From NCBI GenBank assembly GCA_964586235.1, contig CAZPIO010000017.1, positions 1 to 64,000 of the forward strand: a DNA stretch of 64,000 nt, read 5' to 3'. The notes below the pieces were generated by a model. It was given only the letters and a program-made list of their open reading frames with translations. It was not told where the DNA came from and searched no databases. Shown here piece by piece: positions 53,363 through 62,963 of the stretch. The stretch's first letter is position 1, and every line of letters starts with the position of its first letter. The stretch is from JAUCQB01 sp964586235. GTDB lineage: Bacteria > Planctomycetota > Phycisphaerae > UBA1845 > PWPN01. The position numbers were made by a program, and so were the translations under genes.

Positions 53363-53755
53363 ATGATTAGCACATGCCTGATTTCGATCGTCTTTGCGTT
53401 TCCCGCGCAGACATCCGGGAAGCTACGACCTCTGCTGGACGCGATTCGCGAGGTCGAGACCGGCGGGCACCCCGACGCCGCCAACGCCCGAGGCGACGGC
53501 GGGCGGTCGCTCGGACCATATCAGATTTCAAGGGCGTACTGGAAGGACAGCGGCGTTCCAGGAAAGTACCACATGGTCCGGCACAAAGCGTACGCCGAAC
53601 GAGTCATGAGAGCCTACTGGAGCCGGCACTGTCCGCGCGCCCTGGCGAGACTCGACTTTCACACGTTGGCGAGAGTCCATAACGCGGGTCCGGACGGAGC
53701 CAGGAACCGCGGGAGCCTGCCCTATTGGCGCCGGGTGCAAGGCAAGCTGGGATGA
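53363..53755 (+). CDS. Small destabilase (i-type) lysozyme-like protein
   Basis: A short signal-like N-terminus (residues 1-18) is followed by LRPLLDAIREVETGGHPDA with a candidate catalytic Glu, and by DGGRSLGPYQISRAYWKDSG. That combination is typical of invertebrate-type (destabilase) lysozymes and related phage/bacterial lytic enzymes. It lacks the many cysteines of animal members. The 130-residue product would cleave peptidoglycan or a related glycan if exported. An SLT-type transglycosylase is the alternative reading. The nearest neighbours do not suggest a phage origin. Confidence 0.72.
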   Translation: MISTCLISIVFAFPAQTSGKLRPLLDAIREVETGGHPDAANARGDGGRSLGPYQISRAYWKDSGVPGKYHMVRHKAYAERVMRAYWSRHCPRALARLDFHTLARVHNAGPDGARNRGSLPYWRRVQGKLG

Positions 53756-53860
53756 TGATTTGGGGGAATCGCGGTCATATCGCCCTTGCGGGCACAGGAG
53801 GGTATAATCCCGACCAACGCCGCCGGTCGGCGGTCACGACCTGTCGCCGAGGTTCAAGAG

Positions 53861-55030
53861 GTGTCCCGCAAGAAGCGTCACAGACGTCGCACCCCACCCG
53901 GAGCGCCGCCCGGCATGCTGGTGGCCGACCCCTCGGCGCGCAAGTCGGTGATCAGCGTCCTCGCGTACGGCAGTGACAAGTGTACGGAGCAGGTGATTGA
54001 CGACGTCGCGGTGGTCCAGGAGTATCTCGCCCAATGGCCGGTGACCTGGATCAACGTCGACGGCCTAGGCGACGTGCACAGGATCGCCCGCCTGGGCGAC
54101 GTGCTGGACCTGCATCGGCTGGCCGTTGAGGATGCGGTCAACACCCACCAGCGGGCCAAGGTGGATCACTTCCGCAGTCACCTGTTCATGGTTGCCCACA
54201 TGGCCACGTGCAACGAGCACCTGGAAACAGAGCAGTTGAGCCTGTTTCTGGGCAAGAACTTTGTCGTGACATTGCAGGAGGGTTTGCCCGGCGATCCGTT
54301 CAGTCCTGTCCGCCAGCGTATCCGTGATTCGGTCGGGCTGGTGCGGCAATCAGGCGCGGATCACCTGGCGTACTGCCTGATCGACGCGGTCATCGACGGC
54401 TACTTCCCCGTGCTGGAGGTGATCGGAGAACGGCTCGAGAGTCTGGAAGACGAGATTCTCAGCCGGCCGGCCGCCAGAATCGCCTCGCAGGTTCACCAGA
54501 TCAAACGTGACCTGTTGACCCTTCGGCGCGCGGCATGGCCGCTGCGCGAAGCGATGAACTCGCTGCTTCGGGACCCCAGCCCGCTGGTGAGCGACGAAAC
54601 GCGGATCTATCTGCGCGACTGCTACGACCACACCATCCGGGTCATCGATTTCATCGAGACCTGCCGTGAACTCGGCTCGGATCTGATGGACCTCTATCTA
54701 TCGAGCGTCAATCAGCGCATGACCGACGTGATGAGAGTACTCACGATCATCGCGACAATCTTCATCCCGCTGACGTTCATTTCGAGCATCTACGGCATGA
54801 ATTTCCACACCGACTCGCCGTGGAATATGCCGGAACTGACCTGGGACTACGGCTATCCGCTGGCGCTGGGTCTCATGGCGGTGATGGCCCTTGGCATGCT
54901 GTACTATTTCAACCGCAAAGGCTGGCTCAGATCGCCCGCCGAGCCGCCTCGGCTGCCCGGCCCGCCTGACAAGACCGAGGTCCCGCCCCATCAGGCCGAC
55001 AATCACGGACGGCCGCCCTCGAATCGCTGA
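53861..55030 (+). CDS. corA: CorA-family magnesium/cobalt channel
   Basis: The two C-terminal transmembrane helices and the signature YGMNF (within FISSIYGMNFHTDSP) define a CorA-type divalent-cation channel; a long alpha/beta cytoplasmic domain precedes them. I place the start at GTG 53861 (SRKKRHRRRTPPG), because a -10-like TATAAT at 53803-53808 lies inside the longer possible reading frame that begins at TTG 53786, and the extra residues show no conservation pattern. The basic N-terminus and the proline-rich C-terminal tail are extra to the family core. It is convergent with the next gene. Confidence 0.92.
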   Translation: MSRKKRHRRRTPPGAPPGMLVADPSARKSVISVLAYGSDKCTEQVIDDVAVVQEYLAQWPVTWINVDGLGDVHRIARLGDVLDLHRLAVEDAVNTHQRAKVDHFRSHLFMVAHMATCNEHLETEQLSLFLGKNFVVTLQEGLPGDPFSPVRQRIRDSVGLVRQSGADHLAYCLIDAVIDGYFPVLEVIGERLESLEDEILSRPAARIASQVHQIKRDLLTLRRAAWPLREAMNSLLRDPSPLVSDETRIYLRDCYDHTIRVIDFIETCRELGSDLMDLYLSSVNQRMTDVMRVLTIIATIFIPLTFISSIYGMNFHTDSPWNMPELTWDYGYPLALGLMAVMALGMLYYFNRKGWLRSPAEPPRLPGPPDKTEVPPHQADNHGRPPSNR

Positions 55031-55072
55031 AATGAAAGTCGGCCACCTGCCGCCATGTTACGGCATGCCGGT

Positions 55073-55088
55073 GTTCGCCGCGGCGAAC
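55073..55088. terminator. Perfect palindrome between convergent genes
   Basis: GTTCGCCGCGGCGAAC is a perfect 16-base palindrome in the 75-base gap between corA and the POT transporter gene. It could serve as a shared terminator, but no T-run follows on either strand, so it may only be another dispersed palindrome. Confidence 0.3.
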
Positions 55089-55105
55089 CTGGCCACGCCA
55101 CCCGT

Positions 55106-57319
55106 TTAGTGGCTAAGCTTCTCCGTCGGGGGCGATTCGGTGTGCATCCAGCGTTTGAGCAGGGGCACCAGGGCGAAACAGATGAGCGCGGAGATGACGG
55201 CCGCGATGGCGATTTTGCCGAAGACGCCGCCATAGAGGTTAACCGTCTCGGTTGGCGGGGGGATCGCCATTCCGCTTGTTCCTGCCTCATGCTTGACGCC
55301 GGTGAACTGGGAGATGATCGCCGCGAGGTACTGCGAATATGCGGTGGCCAGGAACCAGGTGCCCATGACGGTGCTCACGAGACGGGCGGGCGAAAGCTTG
55401 GTGATCATCGAGAGGCCAACCGGTGAGAGACAGAGCTCGCCCGTGGTCTGGAGAAGGTAGCCGAGGTACAGCCACGACAGGAGCACCATGCCGCGGTCGT
55501 TGGCGGTGCGGGCCCCGCACCAGAAAGCGGCGAAGCCGAGTCCGAGCTGCAGCAGACCGAGCGAGAACTTGACCGGTGTGCTCGGCTCCCAGCCCCGCTT
55601 GCCGAGAAAGCTCCACAGAGCGGTGAACACGAGGCCGAACAGGAGGATGAAGATCGGGTTGACCGACTGGAAGGTGCTGGCGGGGATTTCTTCGATCCGT
55701 TTGCCCACACCCATCCCGACGTTGTCCTGAGCCACTGTCCACTGAATGGTGAAATCGGGATTGGCCTTGTTCTCGTCGCGCAGTTTATCGAGCAGATTCA
55801 ATGTGAAGAGCTGCTCGCCGTTGTGGTAGCCGAGCTGCTCCTGGGTGGGCTGGATCTCGATTGTCCGGCCGACCTGTTCGGACGTGATGTGGGTCTCCTC
55901 GAAGACGCGGTCCACGTTGCGGTCGGTGAAGTTATTGACCGAGCTGCCGGCCTGCTCGAAGAACGCCCAGAAGAGCATCGAGAAGAAAGTGAGGATCAGC
56001 ACGACGAACATGCGATGTCTCGCGATCCTGTCGAGGCGGAGGAGCTCGAAACTGAGATAGACGATGGCCGTGAGGCCGGCGAGCAGAAGCACCAGTCCGG
56101 CGGGCCGGCTCATTTCCCCCATGAAAACGGCCAGGATCTGTACCAGGGAGTTCTGGCTGGTGGCGAGTTGGTCGATGTATTCGCTGGAAATCAACGTGAG
56201 TGGTCGATGATCGGAAGTCAGGATGGCGAAACCGGAAACAAGGAGCACGAAGATTGCGAGGGCGGCCAGTGTGCCTAGGTAGACCGCGGACTCGGCGCTG
56301 ATGAGGCCGAGTACCGGGCGGCGAAGGCGTTCGGCGTCGGGCGGGGCGCCGGCCTCCTTGGGCAGCCCGCCGAGGCCGAGGGCCGCCCAGGCCACGACGG
56401 CGGCGACGAGCAACGAGATGCCGACGAACACGTTGACTCCGGTCGAGAAGGGGTTGTCGGGATGATGCTTGAAGAGGGTCCCGGCCGCGGCGACGGCGCC
56501 GGCCATGATGACGATGCGGGCGAGCCAGGTGCTCAGGGGCGACTGGCGGATTGTGCCTTGTCCGAGCTGGCGGAAGGTCATCCATCCGGCCGCGGCGAGG
56601 GCGGCGAGCAGACCGTAGTTGAGCCAGGTCGGAATCGATGAACCGGGCGGCGACATCCGCGGGACAACGAAGATATTGACCACGGCAACTTCTGCCAGCA
56701 GAAACATCGACACCTGCGAAACCACGGAGGGCGCCACGAAGACGGCAACGCCGGTGAGCATGCCGATGGTTGCCAGGCCGAAGCCATAGTGCCAGCCGAA
56801 GGTCTCGCCGATATACCCGCACAGCAGCGGGGACATTGCTGCGCCGAGGTTGATGCCCATGTAGAAGATGGTGAACCCGCCGTCGCGCCGAGGGCTGCCT
56901 GCCGGGTAGAGCGAGCCGACGATCGTGGAGATGCTCGGCTTGAAAAAGCCGTTGCCGCAAATCAGCAGTGCCAGCGCGCTGAAGAACCCCGCACGGTTCT
57001 CCACCGTCATCATCAGGTGTCCGGCGGCCATCAGCAGCCCGCCGAGGACCACCGCCCGCCGCGCACCCAGCAGCCTGTCCGCCAGCATTCCCCCGAAGAA
57101 CGGCGTCATGTACACCAGCGCGGTGTACGAGCCGTAGACGGCGTAGGCATCGCTGTCGCCGTAGCCGAGGAAGCCCTTGAGCATGTAGAAGACCAGGAGA
57201 GCCCGCATGCCGTAGTAGGAAAAGCGTTCCCACATCTCGGCGAAAAAGAGGGTAAACAGCCCAGTGGGATGTCCGAAGAGCGACGGGGTCTGGTCTTGAG
57301 CTTCGCTGATCGCGACCAT
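55106..57319 (-). CDS. POT/PTR2-family proton-dependent peptide transporter
   Basis: This is a polytopic membrane protein of the POT family, importing di- and tripeptides with protons. The family signature is clear: FAEMWERFSYYGMRALLVFYM (ExxERFxYYG), then GGMLADRLLGARRAVVLGG and NGFFKPSISTIVGSLY. About 12-14 helices can be counted. A long loop of about 100 residues (FTDRNVDRVFEETH to GKRIEEIPAST) interrupts the second half, as in several bacterial members. ATG 57319 starts the conserved N-terminus; an upstream in-frame ATG at 57487 would add 56 residues encoded by an ACACGGAGACGCGG repeat and is rejected. Peptide uptake would fit the many exported hydrolases nearby. Confidence 0.93.
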   Translation of the reverse strand: MVAISEAQDQTPSLFGHPTGLFTLFFAEMWERFSYYGMRALLVFYMLKGFLGYGDSDAYAVYGSYTALVYMTPFFGGMLADRLLGARRAVVLGGLLMAAGHLMMTVENRAGFFSALALLICGNGFFKPSISTIVGSLYPAGSPRRDGGFTIFYMGINLGAAMSPLLCGYIGETFGWHYGFGLATIGMLTGVAVFVAPSVVSQVSMFLLAEVAVVNIFVVPRMSPPGSSIPTWLNYGLLAALAAAGWMTFRQLGQGTIRQSPLSTWLARIVIMAGAVAAAGTLFKHHPDNPFSTGVNVFVGISLLVAAVVAWAALGLGGLPKEAGAPPDAERLRRPVLGLISAESAVYLGTLAALAIFVLLVSGFAILTSDHRPLTLISSEYIDQLATSQNSLVQILAVFMGEMSRPAGLVLLLAGLTAIVYLSFELLRLDRIARHRMFVVLILTFFSMLFWAFFEQAGSSVNNFTDRNVDRVFEETHITSEQVGRTIEIQPTQEQLGYHNGEQLFTLNLLDKLRDENKANPDFTIQWTVAQDNVGMGVGKRIEEIPASTFQSVNPIFILLFGLVFTALWSFLGKRGWEPSTPVKFSLGLLQLGLGFAAFWCGARTANDRGMVLLSWLYLGYLLQTTGELCLSPVGLSMITKLSPARLVSTVMGTWFLATAYSQYLAAIISQFTGVKHEAGTSGMAIPPPTETVNLYGGVFGKIAIAAVISALICFALVPLLKRWMHTESPPTEKLSH

Positions 57320-57458
57320 TGTGTGCGCTCCGTACCGTGAATAGCGGCCCTGCGGCAGGCGTCCCGGCGAACTGCCTGGGTACCGGCCGGGTGTCGGGCT
57401 GCGGGATTGTAAAGGACGCGGACCGGACGGTGCAACCGACTGACGGGGGGTGGAAGAA

Positions 57459-57490
57459 GACACGGAGACGCGGAGACGCGGAGACACGGC
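57459..57490. repeat. ACACGGAGACGCGG repeat, intergenic copy
   Basis: GACACGGAGACGCGGAGACG and a further GAGACACGG match the left arms of the repeats found inside acsB and the RACo gene. A GGATGAAGG-rich stretch follows. The remaining gap to 57792 shows no gene. Confidence 0.7.
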
Positions 57491-57792
57491 AAGGATGAAG
57501 GCGGAAGGATGAAGGGTGAATCAAGGCAGAGGTGACAGGTCTACGCCGCCTTCGGCGGCTCCGATCGTGCCCTACCCACCGAGTCACACGGACCAGTATC
57601 GGTCGTTCCTATGGGCCTATGTAAGGCGAGGGCTTTGGCCTGCCAGCGATGAATCGCCGGGCTATTGTCAAATGTCCTTACGGGACAGGTCGGGTGGGGC
57701 GTGCTCTGCATGCCGATTCTCTCGAAGCGTGCGCGGACAGACTCCGCGGTGATCGAGACCCGGCGTGGTAGTGAACCCTGAACCCGAAACCG

Positions 57793-60072
57793 TCACGGTG
57801 TGTCGCAGTTCCAGTCGGCCGGGACCTGCGGCCCCGAGACGCAGCCGATGAAGATGGCCGTGTCGCTGTAATCGACGTCGCTGTCGCCGTCCAGTCTGGC
57901 GTCCGCGCAGGCCGGGTCGTCCTGGGGAACCGTGGTGCCGCTGAGGCAGGCCTGGAACAGGCCGAAATCCTTCTGGTCGACGTCTCCGTCGATGTCCATG
58001 TCTCCGGGCGGGCCGGGCCGGGGGGCCACGGTGAGTGTGGCCGACGCGGATGTCGTGCCGCCGTAGCTGTTCGTGACCACGCATCGATAGCTGCCGGCTT
58101 CCTGGTCGGTTGCAAGTAGAATACTCACAATAGAAGAATTGACCCCTGAATAATGCTCCCCGTTGTCCAGATTCGCAGCGTCTTTCTGCCATTGATAGCT
58201 CAGCGTTCCCTCGCCGACGGCCGCAACGGAGAAGCTGGCGCTTGCTCGCCATTCGATATTCTGATCGACCGGTTGCTGCGTGACCAGCGGCGGCAGGCCG
58301 CCTCGGCAGTAGATGAAGCAGTGGACGGTGTTGAGATTCTGATAGCCGTTGTTGTAGCCCGGCCAGTCGTAAAGGGCCCCCGCGCCGTCATAGCTGGGAT
58401 AGCCCGGCGTGTTTTTGTTTCCGTAGGGGTCGTTGAAGATGGCCGTGTGCTGAGTGGTGTAGTAGCCGATGGCAACGATGTAGTGGCCGGCGGTGGTCAG
58501 CATGTTCAGCACCACGAACGGGTCATCGTTGTTCACCTCGGTCTGGAGTTTTGTCCAGCTCGGCGACCAGTCGACGCTGGAGGCGAGCCCGTGGTTGATG
58601 ATGTAATCGCGCATGTAGCCCTTGGTGTCGGCCCAGTTGTCCCGCACGATGTAGGCGTACCCGCCGTAGGCCCAACGGCCGCTGGCATCTTTCGCCCTGA
58701 TGTCGTAGGTGACGCCATTGAAGGTGTAGATCTCGGAGACGTAGCGGCCGTAATGGCTGACGTGCGAGTAGGGCCACGAGCAGGTGACGTCCCAATAGGG
58801 CAGTATGTCGTAGTAGTTGATGGCCATGATTGCCGAGGTGGCCCCGCAGGCCCAGTGGCCATTGAATGCGTCGGGGGTATCGTAGACCTGGTGGACGTAC
58901 GGCACGGGTCGCAGGAGGCTGACCGTAGTCGCGGCTGTGACGGGGGGCGGCTGTTCGGACGCGCCCTGGAGGAGCGAGAGGGATGGTCTGTCTTGGAGCG
59001 TTGCGGGAGAAACAGTCTTTGCCGCCAGCCTGTTTGCCGGCCCAAGGAAGTACCTGGTGCGGCCGGTGGTATCGCCGGAAGCGGAGTTGCGGGTCAACGA
59101 TCCGCGATACAGGCCTCTGTTGTTCATCGAGATGAAGGCGAGGCTGTGCCCGTCGGGTGAGATGCTGCCTGCCGCCTCCAACTGACCGGGTTCGGTTGTC
59201 AGGCGGTTCCGGCCGCTGCCGTCCCAGTGGATGTGATAGATGTCGGACTCGACGACTCTGACAGCGTCGATCCTGTCGGTTCTGGTGTAGAGCACAGTCT
59301 TGCCGTCGGGCGCCCAGCAAGGAGCGGTTCCCTGGTCGAGATCGTGCGTCTGGCCCGTTTTCGCATCCACCGATTTGAGCCGGCCGGCGAGCGTGCTGAC
59401 GACCGCAAGGTTGGAGTCGGGCGACCAGACCGGGGCGTAGCACGCGGTGTCGTCGGAGGTCAGCCGCCGCGTTTGCCCGGTGCTCAAATCGAGTACGGCG
59501 ATTTGCTCATGCTCGGTAGTGTAGAGGACCTTTGAGCCGTCGGGTGAAATCGGGGCCAGATTGACGTAATGGTCCAGCGGTACCGTCTGGACGATGTTGC
59601 CCGCATGGTCGCAGATGCGCAGTTCGCGGTCGACGGTGAAGGCGGTGAGGCCGGTCTTCGAGAAGGAAGGAACGCCTGCTCTGGCGACGGGGTTGCAGAG
59701 CGGAATGATCGCCTGCCGCTGGAGGTCGAAGACGGCCGGCATTTGCAGCGGAAAAACGCTGCCGGGGAAGGGGATCAGCAGCTTGAACCCGAGCCGCTTA
59801 CCGTCGGCCGACCAGTTGTACGCGTAACCGCTGCTGGGGGCGTCGGTTACCTGCAGGCAGGTTTCGGTCTGGGTGTCGTAGAGATAGACGCCGTTGGCGT
59901 TGTCGTCTGAAAGGGCCAAATGCCGGCCGTCGGGAGACCATGAGGGGTTGCCGAATCGTAACGTCTCATCGGCTGCGCTGGCTGGGCAGAGCACGCCGAG
60001 CGTCAACACGGCGGCGACCAACCGGCATGCCCCCCTGGAGTGGTGCCAGGACCCAAACAGATCTCCACCCAT
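57793..60072 (-). CDS. Secreted TolB-like propeller/C39-like peptidase with dockerin-like tail
   Basis: A signal peptide (to about residue 33) precedes a TolB/WD40-like beta-propeller (PSWSPDGRHLALS, APISPDGSKVLYT, APVWSPDSNLAV). A papain-fold C39-like domain follows: VPYVHQVYDTPDAFNGHWAC contains the probable catalytic Cys (ACGATS), GHYIVAIGYY the His, and IFNDPYGN the Asp/Asn. Next come an Ig-like domain (PLVTQQPVDQNIEWRASASF) and a dockerin-like tail (DMDIDGDVDQKDFGLFQAC) with paired Cys. The start codon has AGGAGAG eight bases upstream and TAGAAT lies 30 bases before it on the coding strand. The protein may be a surface peptidase; its substrate is unknown. Confidence 0.82.
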   Translation of the reverse strand: MGGDLFGSWHHSRGACRLVAAVLTLGVLCPASAADETLRFGNPSWSPDGRHLALSDDNANGVYLYDTQTETCLQVTDAPSSGYAYNWSADGKRLGFKLLIPFPGSVFPLQMPAVFDLQRQAIIPLCNPVARAGVPSFSKTGLTAFTVDRELRICDHAGNIVQTVPLDHYVNLAPISPDGSKVLYTTEHEQIAVLDLSTGQTRRLTSDDTACYAPVWSPDSNLAVVSTLAGRLKSVDAKTGQTHDLDQGTAPCWAPDGKTVLYTRTDRIDAVRVVESDIYHIHWDGSGRNRLTTEPGQLEAAGSISPDGHSLAFISMNNRGLYRGSLTRNSASGDTTGRTRYFLGPANRLAAKTVSPATLQDRPSLSLLQGASEQPPPVTAATTVSLLRPVPYVHQVYDTPDAFNGHWACGATSAIMAINYYDILPYWDVTCSWPYSHVSHYGRYVSEIYTFNGVTYDIRAKDASGRWAYGGYAYIVRDNWADTKGYMRDYIINHGLASSVDWSPSWTKLQTEVNNDDPFVVLNMLTTAGHYIVAIGYYTTQHTAIFNDPYGNKNTPGYPSYDGAGALYDWPGYNNGYQNLNTVHCFIYCRGGLPPLVTQQPVDQNIEWRASASFSVAAVGEGTLSYQWQKDAANLDNGEHYSGVNSSIVSILLATDQEAGSYRCVVTNSYGGTTSASATLTVAPRPGPPGDMDIDGDVDQKDFGLFQACLSGTTVPQDDPACADARLDGDSDVDYSDTAIFIGCVSGPQVPADWNCDTP

Positions 60073-60107
60073 CCTGCCGTCTCTCCTCTTGCTCCGGACC
60101 CATTCTA

Positions 60108-60430
60108 TCGCGATCGCGGTGATGGCACTATCCCTTTTCTGTAACCATCTTCAATATCAGGACTTTGACGGCGACACGAGGCGATCTCTGATGGGGCCCT
60201 TGTCTTATCCATCTTGCCCAGATCGCCCAAATTTGGGTTCCTTTTGCGCAAACGAGGTGTGAGCCATAAGGCTTCAGGCCCAAGCCTGATGGGTTCGATC
60301 GGCAGATTTCACTTGTCAAAGAACGCGGCACGGGAGTTGGCGGGGGCGTTGATCGGTCTGTTGTCCGTCGGCGCGCAGTCTGTCCGCTGGTCCCGTTGCG
60401 GGGATAACACGGCGAGGTGCTCCGGAAGAA
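60108..60430. other. Gap without recognised gene
   Basis: No gene, RNA or repeat could be supported between the promoter region of the propeller gene and the ATGACGAA-like array that follows. Confidence 0.4.
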
Positions 60431-60545
60431 AGGATGAAGGCGGAACGCGGAAGGATGAATGAAGGCAGAAGGCCGGAGACCGAAGAAATGACGAATGACG
60501 AAATCCGAATGACGAATGAAACCAGAAGACCGAATGAAGAACCGC
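60430..60545. repeat. ATGACGAA array, forward half only (copy 10)
   Basis: GGATGAATGAAGGCAGAAGG leads into AATGACGAATGACGAAATCC and further units. The opposite-strand half seen in the other copies is missing, so this copy is either decayed or shows a half element. Confidence 0.75.
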
Positions 60546-60664
60546 CGTGTTCCGGCTTTGGCGGGAGTTGCTCGCGGCTTGAGCGAACCCGCCGCAATCT
60601 GGGAACTGAAGACTTGCTCTCTGCCCACAGATCAGGCTGGATGGACATAGATCGACTGCTGGTC

Positions 60665-62938
60665 TCACTTGGTCTCCTCGACGGCCAGGACGCGGACTTC
60701 GCGGGCGGGGATTGTCAGTGATGCCTGATAGCCCGTCTTCGCAGGTGTCGTTTCGATGTTCTCCCCGGTGAGGAGGTTGGAGACCTTCATCTTGTTTGTG
60801 CCGGGCAGGGATACGGTGATGGTCTTGGTCGCCCAGGCGTGGTTCAGGATGACGGCCGTTCGGCCTGACGGGCCTTGAAGGACTCGGGCCTCGATTTCGA
60901 TGGTGTCGGGGTTGCCCTGAATGCCCAGCGGCGGTTCGACTCCAGCGGCCTTGGCGAAGTCGAGAATGATCTTCTGGAGGTTCGCGTCGCTGGTTGCGTC
61001 ATAGGCTTGAAAGAGCGGCATTGCGGCGTAGAGCGTGCGGCCTTTGCCGTGGCCGGCGGTGATGATGGCCGGGCTCATGTCGTCGAACTCGGCGAGGACC
61101 TTGGCACCGTGCAGCAGAGCCATTTTCTGCCTGTATCGCTGGAAGGGGAGTTGGACGCCCTTGGTCAGTGACTGGATCAGGCCTCGGCCATCGACGAATT
61201 TTGCCGAGGATTGCCCGACGGGCAGGAATTCCTGTTCGCGGCAGGCGAAGAGTTCGTCGAGGCCTGCGCCCGGCACAGTTTCGTACAGGAAGGTGCGGTC
61301 GTCTTTCTGTGCGCACCATGTCGCGGCGAACAGGTGGCCGCCCTGGTTGACGTATTGTGCGAGCCAGCGGCCTTCTTCGCGGGACAGCAGGTATGCGAAG
61401 GGCAGGTAGACGGCCTTGTAGCGAGCCGGGGCCGACGTGAGGAGTTGCCCGGGCACGAGCAGATCGGCCGGGATGCCTGCACGATGCAATGCGCGGTAGG
61501 CTCCGCGCAGGCTTGCGGAGTACAGGCCGCCGTCCTGTTCACCGAAGGCCTGGATGAAGCTTCGCGGATCGTGCAGGAGGGCGACCTCGGCCGGAATTGG
61601 CTTACTGGTCAGCAGGCGGCCGGCGTGGCGGTTGAGTTCGGTGGCAACCTGGCCGGCTGTTCTGGCGCGGTCGGTGAGGCTTCCGTCATAGTTGACCAGG
61701 CCGAAGCCCGCCGCCTCGATGCCGGTGGTCTCCGGCCGCCAGTTCCAGTAGAAGATGCCTGAGGCGCCGTGGGCGACGCACTGCCAGTTCCAGAGGCGGA
61801 TGTCGGAGGGCGTCGGGAAGCGCGAGCGATAGTTCAGGCCGAAAATGCTTGGGCCACCCTGGAGTTCCTCGACCCACATGGGCTTTCCGCCGCTGGAGGA
61901 GCGAATGCCGTCGAGGATCATCGCGCCGATACTGGAATCATAGGCCTGGCCGCGTTCCATCCAGAAGGGAAAGAATGACAGGCCGACGAAGTCGAAATGC
62001 TTGCCGATCTGGTACTCGTCGGTGGCGTTGTGCACGTAGGCCCAGCCCCAGCCGCCGAGATGGCAGGTGATCGGGCGATTCGGGTCGCAGGAACGCGCCG
62101 CTTTGGCCTTGATTCGCTGGAATTCGGCCGTGTTCCAGAGCATGAACTGCCGCCAGTCGAGCCAGTAGATCTGGGCCCGCTCAAACGCGCCCACGCGGAC
62201 CGGCTGGATGTCGGACCAGTCCTTGTAGTAGGTGGCCCAGGTCTCGTTGAGTCTGGCGAGCGTGGCGTATTTCTGCCTGAGCCAGTCTCGATAGCGCGCG
62301 GTGGTGTGCGGGCAGTAGCAGAACAGGTCGGCGACGGGTGAGCGATCGACCGGTGTCGCGTAGGAGACCCAGATCCCCGCCTCGGCGCCGACGTCCCAGG
62401 CCAGCACCGACGGGCGATCCTTGTAGCGGTTGACGACCGTGCGGACGAAGCGGTCGATCAGCTTGCGGACCTCGGGGTGGTCCCAGCATGCCGGGCCGGG
62501 CTTGAAATCGGTGACCGAGAGCCACTGGCCGTCGGGGTATTGGCGCGCGACCCACTCCGGCTGAAGCTCGGGCCACGGCCAGAGCAGGATGCGCAGGTTG
62601 TGCTTGTCGACAAGGTCCATCAACCGGTCCAGGCGTTCGAAGTTGAATTCGCCAGGCGCGGGTTCGATGTCGTACCAGTCCACGTGGGCAGCCATTGAGT
62701 TGAAGCCGACTTCCTTCATCCGGGCGAGGTCTTTGTCCATGTACGCGGCGTATTCCTCGACCGGCGGCAGGTAGTGCTGCCAGTGGGAGATGGTGCTCAT
62801 GTGCATGGCGCCGCAGGGGAAGAAGTCCGGGGGCAGAGATGGGTGCAGGCGTGCGTTGTTTGCGTTTGCCGGTTCGGCACCTGCGGCTGTGGCCGCAAGA
62901 ATCGTCTGTATTGCTGCAATGATGAGCGATCTCGTCAT
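60665..62938 (-). CDS. GH42-like secreted beta-galactosidase-family protein
   Basis: A signal peptide (1-20) is followed by a TIM barrel with the GH42/GH5-like segments MKEVGFNSMAAHVDWYDIEPAPGEFNF and LRILLWPWPELQPEWV. The likely acid/base Glu is in LAWDVGAEAG and the nucleophile in MWVEELQGG. A trimerisation-like Rossmann region (YKAVYLPFAYLLSREEG) and a small beta domain close it. The acid/base context reads AE instead of the usual NE, so its activity or specificity may differ. ATG 62938 has GAGGTG seven bases upstream. The downstream gap and the next gene, 25 bases away, suggest co-transcription with the Kelch-like gene. Confidence 0.83.
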   Translation of the reverse strand: MTRSLIIAAIQTILAATAAGAEPANANNARLHPSLPPDFFPCGAMHMSTISHWQHYLPPVEEYAAYMDKDLARMKEVGFNSMAAHVDWYDIEPAPGEFNFERLDRLMDLVDKHNLRILLWPWPELQPEWVARQYPDGQWLSVTDFKPGPACWDHPEVRKLIDRFVRTVVNRYKDRPSVLAWDVGAEAGIWVSYATPVDRSPVADLFCYCPHTTARYRDWLRQKYATLARLNETWATYYKDWSDIQPVRVGAFERAQIYWLDWRQFMLWNTAEFQRIKAKAARSCDPNRPITCHLGGWGWAYVHNATDEYQIGKHFDFVGLSFFPFWMERGQAYDSSIGAMILDGIRSSSGGKPMWVEELQGGPSIFGLNYRSRFPTPSDIRLWNWQCVAHGASGIFYWNWRPETTGIEAAGFGLVNYDGSLTDRARTAGQVATELNRHAGRLLTSKPIPAEVALLHDPRSFIQAFGEQDGGLYSASLRGAYRALHRAGIPADLLVPGQLLTSAPARYKAVYLPFAYLLSREEGRWLAQYVNQGGHLFAATWCAQKDDRTFLYETVPGAGLDELFACREQEFLPVGQSSAKFVDGRGLIQSLTKGVQLPFQRYRQKMALLHGAKVLAEFDDMSPAIITAGHGKGRTLYAAMPLFQAYDATSDANLQKIILDFAKAAGVEPPLGIQGNPDTIEIEARVLQGPSGRTAVILNHAWATKTITVSLPGTNKMKVSNLLTGENIETTPAKTGYQASLTIPAREVRVLAVEETK

Positions 62939-62963
62939 GGGTCACCTCGCGAGCAGGTCACGA

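Noticed and set aside
53786..53860. A longer CorA start at TTG 53786
   Set aside because: A TATAAT promoter-like box lies inside this segment and the residues are not conserved in style, so GTG 53861 is preferred.
57319..57487. A longer N-terminus for the POT transporter from ATG 57487
   Set aside because: The extra 56 residues come from the ACACGGAGACGCGG repeat and a Pro/Ser/Arg-rich leader. The conserved family start is at 57319.
60200..60300. A tRNA suggested by GGGTTCGATC
   Set aside because: The surrounding bases do not form an acceptor stem or anticodon arm.
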